NCBI GenBank assembly: GCA_958510825.1
Contig: OY294048.1
Span: forward strand, 27,741,026-27,805,025
From: Brachypterus glaber
Lineage: Eukaryota > Arthropoda > Insecta > Coleoptera > Kateretidae
Length of the DNA: 64,000 nucleotides
Direction of reading: 5' to 3'
This document shows, piece after piece, positions 54,990 through 64,000 of this stretch (its first letter is position 1; the number at the start of each line of letters is the position of its first letter). Below the pieces are notes generated by a model. That model saw only the letters and a list, made by a program, of their open reading frames with translations. It was not told the DNA's origin and searched no databases. The position numbers and the translations under genes are program-made.

Positions 54990-56087
54990 AATATTTTTTT
55001 ATTTGGATGTATTTGTTCATAAAAAGTAAATAAATGAAAAAAAATAAATAAATAAATAAATAAAATTAAAGCACACAGTGTAAACTTCTTTCCCAGGCTC
55101 AAAAAATATATTTTTCTTGTCAATTCATAGGCCCAAAATCCGAATATGACCTTAAAAAAATCCTACATGTGTTATTTTTTAAATTGTAGTACAGGCAATT
55201 ATGCTAATATAAAAATAATAAAAAAAAATATTGCGTATTTTTTTTTCGGTTTTTTAATGGTTCTACATCAAAAAAATGTTACTTGATTACATAAGGACCG
55301 TATTGGGTAACATATTTCTAGTTCACTTTTGACCCCCTAGTGATGCTTTTTGACGTTTTTTAGCATGAGTACGTGGGACTAAGCTAGTTCGAACTAAGGG
55401 ATCCCTTAGAGGGATGATCTCCTCACCTCTTACCCCTACTTATTTGTGTCACAGGATCCATTTTTTTTATATATAATATTTTTTTCCCTAGTATTTATTT
55501 TACCTATGAATTTTAAGTTTTTATAATCCAAGTTGGGTATATTTTAACTAATATTGAGTCTCCCAATCTATATTTGCCCTAAAAATATTTTACTCCCATG
55601 CTTTTAGAACAAAAGAGGGCTCAAATAATTATGTTTTACCACTTTTATCGATTTTTCTCAAAAACTTAAGGTAATAGAAATATTCTGAGGCCAGATTCGG
55701 TCTCAGCGAACCAAAATTAGTTTGGACTTTATTAAATGACTCCAATCAGAGCAAGAAACCGTGTGTCTAGTGTTATAATTAGTAAAAAAAACTTACTTTC
55801 AGGTCAGGGCAAGAAACTTGCATTTTTTTGCCCTGACCTGAAAGTAAGTTGTTTTTTACTGTTAGAGGGCATGGAATCCGAATCTGAACTTTTTGAGATA
55901 TAACTCTAGGAAATAATGAGTTTTTTTTTTTGAAAATATTTAAAAAAATATTAAGATTTTGAAAATTTTAGGGTATATTGAATAAAATATGAGGAATTTA
56001 AGACCTAAGTTTTTTTGTAATTTTAAGCTTTATTAATGTTATCTTTTTTCATGGAAATAAGTTAAACGAAACTTAGAGGTATGCAGT
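54389..56087. other. Non-coding; (AT)n microsatellite at 54924-54987
   Basis: Holds a pure AT dinucleotide run, an AAAT tetranucleotide patch near 55030-55062 and a segment near 54735-54755 and 55830-55850 repeating TTGCCCTGA(C/T)CTGAAAGTAA. No gene was recognised. Confidence 0.5.
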
Positions 56088-56957
56088 AGGGTGGAGCGAA
56101 AAATTTTTTTCGCCCAATCATATAGCACTATGTACCAAAAGTTACCTTTATTATAGAACATAACCAGTAATTTTTTTCAATTTTTTTGGAAGTCGTTTTG
56201 ATTTCCCACGGGGGCCTTGAAATTAATCAAAATTAAAGAAATTTGTTGAAAATTGCATTATAGTATACTACTAGTAGTTTATAAGGTTGTTGAAATCGAA
56301 TCTAATAAAAAAATTCTAACTCCACTCTCGCGGGGGTGAGGGGGTAAATATTTTGAAATATTTTTCCATATTTTCGTGAAAATTTGTATATAGGGGTTTT
56401 TGAGGTTGCTAAAACTGCATCTTAAAATATATTTTTTTTTAAATCCACACCCTTAGGGGTGGGGGTGAGTTTGTTGAAAATTGGTATATTGGGGTTTTTG
56501 AGGTTTCTGAAAGTGAATCTGATAATAAAAATTTTCTAACTCTACCCCCAGGGGGTGGGTGGTAATTTTCGTGAAAGTTGATATATACCAATTTTCGAAA
56601 AAATCACCCATTTCCCTGGGGGGGTGATTTAGAAAAATATTTCAAGATTCAGTTCAGCAACCTCAAAAACCCCTATATACAAATTTTCATGAAAATATGG
56701 AAAAATAATTTAAAATATTTACCCCCTCACCCCCTGGGGTGGAGTTAAATTTTTTTTTATTATCAGATTCGGTTTCAGCAACCTCAAAACCGCTATAATG
56801 AAATTTTCAAATTGGGATTAATTGGTTCATTCAACAAAATTTAAAATTTCTTAAATTAGGATTAATTTCAATTGAAAAAAATTAGTGTTTGTTCTATAAT
56901 AAAGGCAACCTTTGATAGTGCTATATGACAGGGCGAAAAAAAATTTTGCCCCACCTT
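56088..56957. mobile_element. Foldback element carrying the ~97-bp repeat in both arms
   Basis: The ends AGGGTGGAGCGAAAAA and, inverted, AAGGTGGGGCAAAATT open arms that match over much of 56088-56590 and 56590-56957. Shared blocks include TCATATAGCACTA, TTATTATAGAACA, CCATATTTTCGTGAAAATTT and GTATATAGGGGTTTTTGAGG. The inner parts are units of the repeat seen at 7.3 and 39.5 kb, in inverted orientation. No coding capacity; TSD not clear. Confidence 0.7.
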
Positions 56958-56963
56958 TCTGCT

Positions 56964-57119
56964 CATGGGCAGATTTAGGGGAGGGGCCATGGGGGCCATG
57001 CCCCCCCCCAGCGAGATATATTAGCATAGAAATACCTTCAAAATTATATTTTTGGTGAAAGCGCAATTTTTTTCCTTATGGATGGCCCCCTCCCCTAAAA
57101 TGAAATAAATCCGCCCCTG
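56964..57119. mobile_element. 156-bp MITE with GC-rich ends
   Basis: CATGGGCAGATTTAGGGGAG on the left and, inverted, CAGGGGCGGATTTA with GGGGAGGGGGCCAT on the right form short TIRs. The ends resemble hAT-type CAGGGGCGGATTTAGG. It abuts the foldback element. Confidence 0.5.
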
Positions 57120-58639
57120 TTCCTGCCATGTGTTAAATAAAAACGTTATGGGATTGTTATGATATTTAAATATTTTTCTTTGTAAATGTAGCATTTTGTT
57201 AACATTTCAAATATTCTTATAAAATTATTATTAATTTCTTAACTTATGGATTTGACGTCACGACTCGGTAAAATCCGATGTCTAATTATCCAAAAGTAAT
57301 TTGCGCAAATATGAGTGCATTTTTTAAAATAAATTGAAGGGCTTTGTGTAAAAAGTACAACGTATGTATTACGCATATACGGATAATATTTTATTTCTAT
57401 TTTGCGTTTTAAGAAAAAATCTTATTAAAATGAATGTACTCCAAGGCATTTAATAATACATCCGGTTACAAATACAATTTTAAATTGTTTAAGTCTATAA
57501 CATATAACAAATTCAAACCGTTTCCTTTTGCCTTTCGTCAATAAAATAACTTAACTTAAAAATTATTAAAAATTACTTTTGACTTGGTAAAATTACTTAT
57601 TAAAGTCAAAAACCTAGCCACCTAAACTTTGCCATTTTTAATTATTTTTGTACTGCATATCTAGGGCGATCTAAGGATGGTAACAAAAACCAAAAATTAC
57701 AAAGCATAGCTCAGAAACAGGCACTGTCCCATTTCATATGTCCTACTCATAGTGATCTTTCCCTATAAGTGACCATAAAAAACCGAGTATACCTAATTTT
57801 TAAATTTTAGCAGGATTTTCTTTTATGTTATTGTGATAAATTATGAACTGACTCCTAAGCAACAATGCTGGTGGTCCGTACTCATTAAACCACCTGCTTC
57901 TGTGACCCTACAATTCACATTAGGCTACCAGTAATCATAGTATTCTGCTGTGGGTAGCCGGAACGCAGTAAGTCAGAAAATATAAAAATTAAGAAAAATA
58001 AATGTTTTTTATTGTAGTAATTCATAGTAAATTTGTATTTTTCCCACATTTAGCAAATAAATTAGATTTTATTTATAAAAAATAAATCTATGTTAATAAA
58101 AAAAAATAAAAAAACGTACTAAAAAAATTAAAAAAAAAGTTTTTAAATGATTTTTTAAATGTAAACTTGTTTTCTGGATCCAAAAATGCAAAAATATACA
58201 GAGGGTGTCATTAAAAAAAAAAATTACCTGAGTTTTCAGCGAAACCGGAAGTGCAAAAAAATTATTTTGAACCCCATTTTGTAGCCCTTGTTAAGAAATA
58301 TAAGCTACAAAAAATTTACTTTGATCGGGCTGAAAACAATCCCATTTTAGAAGGTGTACATGGACTGAAACTTACCCGGTATACATAAAAGTTGTAAAAT
58401 TAATTATTATTAACTTATCAAAAATTTGTGGTCGAGGTAGGCAGGTGTGACGGCACTCTTGTCATTGAAAAGTTATGCCTGCCCCAGGGGCATACCCAAG
58501 ATCGACGTGCGTGGTGACGAGTTTAAACTAAACACGTCGGATCTATAGGAGCGAACCTAGAAAAAACAATCCGATGGACGAAGTGGAAAACAATCGTGTT
58601 CTTATCTATGCCAGCAGGCATTGCGAGTGCGTAAACTTC
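57120..58639. other. Non-coding, no gene recognised
   Basis: AT-rich. Around 57840-57975 a more balanced stretch (CTGGTGGTCCGTACTC, GTAGCCGGAACGC) is unexplained. No open frame is credible. Confidence 0.4.
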
Positions 58640-59254
58640 GAGTAACGTTGTAACGCACCAACTAAAGGCCGTTCAGAAAAGCATTCTGGATAAAATAATG
58701 AAACATAGAAAAGGGAACATCAAACCCAAATTCCTCGGTCATCCCTTAAGCCAGGATGGCTGATTGTCACCTGCGCCGACAAAGCCACCTTGCAGAAGGT
58801 GTAGTTGCACAACTAAAACCATGGGAAGGGGTAGAACTGAGACTCGTAGATGAGCTCAACATGCCTCATCCAGATATCTTTGTGGGCTACTTCCCAGACA
58901 ACGTACAGCACTCAAATGAGACTATACTGGGCTTGGTCCAGGAGCAGAATGAAGGACTGAATGTCAAAGAGTGGAGAGTGCTAAGAAGAGCCTAAATAAA
59001 CTCGGCGCTAGTCCTAGTACTCTCGGTTGACATCAGCCGAAAACCTTAAAAAGAAGGTCAGCTATAAATTTGGACAAGTTCAGTTCCGAAAGAAAGGCAG
59101 ACCTGTAAAGTCAGAGGAACTAGCCAAGTCAGTGCCTCAGGAAACAAGTCCTTTAGGGGAACTCGTTCCCTCAGCAAAGACCCCTGAAAGCACTGAAAAG
59201 AATTCCCAACAAGAGTCCGAGTCTAAGGAAACAAGGCCTAGGGATATATTATAA
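58640..59254 (+). pseudogene. DUF4780-like gene remnant, retroelement-associated
   Basis: Three frames together give a continuous similarity: KFLGHPLSQDGWLIVTCADK (about 58730-58790), then QLKPWEGVELRLVDE, DIFVGYFPDN, ILGLVQEQNEGLNVKEWRVL (58756-58995), then SAENLKKKVSYKFGQVQFRK and a Ser/Glu-rich tail to TAA at about 59252. The pattern W.g..L..v....+P..P....(F/Y)..D...IL..+..QN..L....W.V matches my memory of the insect DUF4780 family, often linked to LINE ORFs. Two frameshifts and an early TAA (58993-58995) make it a pseudogene. Composition is less AT-rich than its surroundings, suggesting a fairly recent arrival. Confidence 0.5.
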
Positions 59255-59829
59255 CAAATATAACAAACACAATATACCACTGAAATTATTGTAGAAATTA
59301 AACTTAACATTTTGGCCAATACTCTAGAACTATACAATTAATTATTCTACTCACTGAATCAAAATGGACATCGATATTCTTACAATATTTATTGTAACAA
59401 AACATCATATTGAAAATTGGTTTAGTGCGTAGAGTATTCTTTCTGGCAATTTGATTATAAAAGTGGTAGAAGTTCTTGTACAATTAACTGGAACGCAAAA
59501 ATTTAGCTTGGATAAAATAAATGGTGAGTCCATTACTTAAACAAAAAACAGGTGCTGCCCTCTATCGCTAAACTAACGAAGTAACGTAGGTATTTAATTT
59601 CTACTAGTTTATACTTTGTTAATTAACAAAAAACAAAGTTTATTTTAGTGATTTCTATTTAATTTATTATTTAAAAAGCAACATTTGTAAAAAAACTTTA
59701 TTGCAATATGGCGTCAAAATTCAAATAGTTTTTGTAGTGGGAAAGAAGGCAAATAGTTGTAAATAAAACAGGTATACTTATAAATAAAATAGTATAAAAC
59801 CTTAGTTAAACATTTTATTTGTCCTTCAG
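59255..59829. other. Non-coding, no feature seen
   Basis: AT-rich DNA; no gene or clear transposon end. Confidence 0.4.
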
Positions 59830-60080
59830 GAATTAACAGACCCCGGAGCTACGCTCCTTGGTCTTCTACTTTTTGAGGGTGGGACGCCAAGTCTTGGTAG
59901 AAACCGCCAGGGACAAAGCTTTTTTTTGCGAGGGGCGCCAAGTTTTGGTGGTTGGGCAAAGCCTTTTTTTTAGGTTTTCTGTTTTGCAAGGGGCGCCAGC
60001 CAAGTTTTGGTTGAAACTTTCAGGGACAAAGATTTTTTTTTGAGGGTGTTTTTTTGCTATGGGTGCCAAGTTCAAGGCTT
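59830..60080 (+). repeat. Second locus of the GGGGCGCC repeat
   Basis: GGGACGCCAAGTCTTGGTAG, AAACCGCCAGGGACAAAGC and AGGGGCGCCAAGTTTTGGT repeat here about three times. They are the same units as at 18.2-18.5 kb. Open frames are repeat products. Confidence 0.7.
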
Positions 60081-60880
60081 GCTTCAGGACGCCGAAATGA
60101 TATCACTTTTACTGAACGGAGGATTACTTCGTTTCGGCTACCCATGGCAGCAGTACTACCAGTCTTCCTCTGCTATTCGTACTACATTATTATATCTGCA
60201 AGATATTCATTCAGTAGTAATAACTAATAAGTAAACTTGTTTTAATTATTTAATGAAATTTAATTGATTTAATTTAAACAGAGGTAAAAAAAGGCATTGT
60301 CATAGACCGATTCGTATAATTTTCTATAGAAGCCATATACCTTGAACTGACATGTAATGTAAAATTACATTGTCTGTAATAGATAATAGGTGTAAATCAA
60401 TGTTAATCTATCTCATTTTAAATAACTTTACATTAATGCTGTAACTGTGTGTAATTTTAAATAAATTTACTGCACAAAATTTTACCAGTCTTTTACAATA
60501 AATTTATCAACATACATTTACACAAATTCATGAATTAAACATGTGTAAGTTTACAAGGAACTACCGTGTAGAAAAAGATTTTTCGCATGCAAATAAACCC
60601 TATAATTAATGGTTTTATTTGATATGTGGGAGAAATATTTAAAGGTCAAAGTAACACATACTATATTAGGATCATTTGCCTGAGTGCATTTTCTGGTTTT
60701 TGCCGGGAAAATAATGTATTTTTCTACTTTAACAAAAAATGTTATGTTGTTATGTATCCCATGGGTATTAATTATTTAGTAGGTATGTTGTACTGATAAT
60801 AAGTCGAAAAGAGTCCATTTAATTATTTTTTTTATTGTGAATTTTAGCTGGTCACCATTTTTTTACATTTTAATAATTAA
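60081..60880. other. Non-coding, no gene recognised
   Basis: A balanced-composition patch at 60085-60190 includes GCCGAAATGATATC and CTTCGTTTCGGC. It is open for about 50 codons but unrecognised. The rest is AT-rich. Confidence 0.35.
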
Positions 60881-60960
60881 TTTTAATTAATTTTAATTAA
60901 TTTTAATTAATTTTAATTAATTTTAATTAATTTTAATTAATTTTAATTAATTTTAATTAT
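60881..60960. repeat. 10-bp palindromic minisatellite, eight units
   Basis: Eight tandem copies of TTTTAATTAA; the last ends in AT instead of AA. The unit contains TTAATTAA, so the array is itself strongly self-complementary. Confidence 0.95.
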
Positions 60961-63349
60961 TATTATGCTCTTTTAAGAATAAAATCAAGCCAATGAGGGT
61001 ATAGATTTTTAATTTATTTCGACATGCTCACCGGTCAGTTTGTAGAAAGCAGCCCACAGTGGTCCCATAAAAAAAAGTGACACAATTTTGTTTTTTGCAT
61101 AGGAACATATTTTGCACCGCTGATTAAGAAAAATAGTGAAAAATCTGAAAAAAAATTGCTGCTTTTTTTGAAAAATGTCCGATTTAGCTGAAATTTGGTA
61201 TATGAAATTGAACTTGCATTTTTTTATGAATATTTTTTATGTGCCTATTTAAAGAAGTCGAGTAAAAAAACTTATTGCATTAAAAACACAGCACAGCCAT
61301 GACAAATTAAATTAACGAAGGTTAGGTTCGAATCTGTCAACATTAGCTATGTGACGCGCATGCGTCAGCAGTTAGAATTGGGCCCTCGTAAGTTCTGGAG
61401 ATGTTACCCTTTGCTCGATTCAGATAAAAAAAATCGCATTTTTATAAAGAGGTAGCAAGAATCAGTTGTTTTTAACAAGATTAAGAATTATAACATAATG
61501 TACCTAATGGGAATTTTAATGTGAGACAATAAGCTAAAGTTGTTTTTAATTAACACAATACTATTTATGACTATTTCATAAACAATATTATAGGTCAATC
61601 AAAACCTTGCATTTTTAGTTTCTTGACCAATCAGATCAAAATGAATTTGATAATTTTTGCACATGTGCAATAATCACTTAGTTACTACGGAAACAAGAAA
61701 CTGACATCTTAATAAATGTTATATTTTTGCATAATGTGTTTTTAATTTGTGAAGCTTACCTTTAGTTGATTTATTTTTATTGATAAGCAATAAAATTGCT
61801 TATTTTATTACCAAAACATCCTAGGTATAAACCCTAATTAATTTTAGATAATATATTATATTTTATGCACTTTCCATCTTAAAAGCTTTAAATCACTGAT
61901 ATTCAAAATTTTTAATTTATTTAATTGAATCTTGGTATTAAAAACAGGCAAGTCAAAACTAATTTAAACACTTATTTATGAAAAATATATTTACAGTAAA
62001 GAAGTAAATAATTTACTTACTTTAAATGCCGGAAATCAAATGACTGCGCTGATACCAGTACAGCGTTGCCAAACTTTATTATAAACCGATGGCAAATTGT
62101 TTTTTAAGGGTAAAAACAACCGTTATTTTATTTTTTTTTTCAGTTGAAAACTAAACTTTTTAAACAAAAACAGCAATGATTTTTATTTAAATTCTAAAAT
62201 ATATGATAACAACCTCAAGCAAAGTTTAGACTTGCCAACATTCGCGAACAAGTGAACATCGTGGTTTTAAAAAGCGCGGCAAATTTGAGATTTAAGATTT
62301 TAATTATAGTTGTAAAGTAATATTGTTGTTTGTTCCTCAATTTTTAATTTAAATATGAAACAACATTAAACATGGTAAAATTATATACTTCCTTATTTTG
62401 TGTGTAAAATAGTCTTTTAAAATACCAATCATGCATGTTGAATTATACATAATTTTTCTACTGTATATAAAAAAACATTTTGCTTAAGGAAATTGTTTTC
62501 GTGCATTTTTCGTCAAAATTTTGTTACACGAAAAATATACTCAAACAATTGCCAAGCAATTTTTTTTTAATGCAACATGCACTTACGATATTACTACTGA
62601 AAAAATTGATTATTTTTTTTTGTCATAAATAGAATAGTGGCAGTGATTTTTTCTACTAAAAAATCTGCAAGTGTGAGAACAATGAAGTTTACCCCGTGAA
62701 GTTTCAGCTGTTAACAGCATTTATTAGACTCTGTTAGTTAAATAATTTAAAGTTGGGATTATCAATTTGCCATGTAAGTCTTTGGTTAATATTTAAACAT
62801 TTGTTTCAAGGTAATTTATAATTATTGTTGATGAAATTTTATAATGCATAAAGATATAAATTATTTAGACAAGGAGTAAATACAGAATCAACAGAATCTG
62901 ACAATGTTGCATTTTGCAAATTTAAAGCGCACAAGTAAACGTCGTTTCTGCGCTGGAAAAATAATTTTTTAGATTTTTTTTTATATTTTTTCTACGGATC
63001 GATTTTTGGGGCCACAAAGATGATCTGTTTTGTTTTTCGGACCCTATTTCTAATATATCTTGTATATGCATACTGGATTTTCCATTTTGAGTTTTCAATT
63101 TTTGACATCAAATTCGGATTTTTTGACCCCAAAAATCCTATGTAAAAAAGTTTTCTTTAATTTTGGTATTACATTAAAAAATTGATAATTTTAACTTATA
63201 TGGAGCCAAGTGAGCACCACAGTGCACAAAAGTGAGTAAAGTCTGAGCCTACTGTAAAAATTGTATTTCTTATTGCCTAATAAATATTTAACGTGCATAA
63301 GTTTTTCCTTAGTAGGTTGTTTTGAACTTTTTTTCTGACCTAAAAAGAA
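60961..63349. other. Non-coding, no gene recognised
   Basis: Long AT-rich stretch. 61055-61150 (CCCACAGTGGTCCCAT, CACCGCTGATTAAGAAAAAT) resembles 37520-37600 and is probably a shared repeat. On the minus strand CATTTAAAGTAAGTAAAT near 62010-62030 is a possible splice donor, unsupported otherwise. Confidence 0.4.
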
Positions 63350-63645
63350 GGATTATAAAAATAAAAAAGTTGTAGATTTAATCCAGTAACGGATTTTTTA
63401 CCGGGGGTTATAGAAAAAAAAACAAAAGTATTTTATTTATTTTTAGAAGAACAACACAATAAATTAAGTTAAAAAAAAGCGAAAAATAAAAAAATACCTT
63501 TTCTCCTTGCTTTAAGACATTAAAATAACATTAAATAAATATTAAATAATTCAAAATATTATTGTTCTGCTTTCAATAACTCCCCGTTAAATGTTTGTTA
63601 CTGAATTAAATCTAAAACTTCTTTTTATTTTTACAAACCTCACAC
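63350..63645 (-). repeat. Relative of the centre of the 34.1-kb palindrome
   Basis: CAGTAACGGA, CAAGGAGAAAA-type and TTTTTACAAACCTCAC blocks match 34430-34690 in order, partly inverted. It is interrupted at its right edge by the LINE 3' end. Confidence 0.5.
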
Positions 63646-64000
63646 GTGTGTTAGTTAATCATCTTTATTGGTGCTAACACAATTACAAAACTGTTTACAC
63701 AAGTCAAAGTGTCAATAAATCAATAAATAAGTTAAAAAAACTTTTAAAAAATAATATACAAAAGTCTCACAATTCCTCTAGTTCCTGAGGCACCACCTTC
63801 TGCAGAAACTCCTCTGCGCTGTAAAAGCTCAGGCCTAGCCTAGCCATTTTTTGATCCAGGTTTTAAATGCGTTCAAAGGCAAATCTTTAATATTTTTTGG
63901 TAAATGATTGTAATAGGCAATGCCATAGTAGTTTGTGCCATTTCTACTGGAGCGAAGCCTCAGAAATTCAATTCTTATTTTATTTTGAGTGGTAGTGTCG
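63646..64000 (-). pseudogene. LINE 3' end, RT C-terminus, runs off the window
   Basis: The minus strand from 64000 reads IRIEFLRLRSSRNGTNYYGI and YYNHLPKNIKDLPLNAFKTW. After a one-base shift in an A6 run it continues MARLGLSFYSAEEFLQKVVP and QELEEL to TGA at 63767-63769. The (Y)N.LP..IK.L....FK..+K..L.....Y(S)..EFL pattern is the usual C-terminus of Jockey/CR1-type reverse transcriptases. A short 3' UTR with AATAAAGATG ends near 63655. The element extends beyond the window; the frameshift may be its only damage here. Confidence 0.7.

Noticed and set aside
59858..60234. Frames at 59858-60043 and 60007-60234 as genes
   Set aside because: They are mostly readings of the GGGGCGCC repeat, with an unrecognised extension.

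Overview
This is an AT-rich, gene-poor stretch of animal nuclear DNA, most likely from an insect. The evidence is a near-complete tango/ARNT bHLH-PAS gene, a C2H2 zinc-finger gene with a spliced upstream exon, a copia-type LTR retrotransposon, and many insect-style transposons (piggyBac, hAT, mariner and Harbinger types, several LINE types, a Penelope-like element). The order cannot be fixed from sequence alone. No tRNA, rRNA or CRISPR was seen.

Only two host genes are supported, both on the minus strand. A ten-finger C2H2 protein lies at 11610-12827. The tango/ARNT orthologue lies at 31195-33168, with its whole 657-codon reading frame in one exon behind a splice acceptor that abuts the ATG. 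Nearly everything else is transposon-derived.

Layout. 1-3.8 kb: A/T tracts, a small hairpin and dispersed repeats. 3.8-7.8 kb: a LINE tail with a hairpin-rich 3' end, a TIR element whose interior is tandemly amplified, an RTE-like fragment and a ~97-bp tandem array. 9-11.4 kb: a piggyBac-type MITE, a hAT-type MITE and a small palindrome nested in an older repeat, then a decayed LINE. 11.6-17.3 kb: the zinc-finger gene with a young copia element (165-bp LTRs, 5-bp TSD) antisense in its intron. 18-30.6 kb: GGGGCGCC-rich repeats, two LINE tails, a 1.1-kb MITE, a TA-flanked long-TIR element holding a LINE remnant, a second piggyBac-type element, and a composite foldback element with an 8-bp TSD. 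31-33 kb: tango. 33.6-39 kb: several long palindromes, one made from two inverted copies of a mariner-like transposase start. 39-53 kb: dispersed repeats, a LINE endonuclease fragment, nested inverted repeats, two TA-flanked elements and a Penelope-like fragment. 53.8-54.4 kb: a GAA microsatellite and a 200-N gap with the same 31 bp on both sides. 56-64 kb: a foldback element, a DUF4780-like pseudogene, GGGGCGCC repeats and a LINE 3' end running off the window.

The most notable material is structural: many foldback palindromes and TIR elements that have amplified internally or captured other repeats. No metabolic or defence gene system was found.
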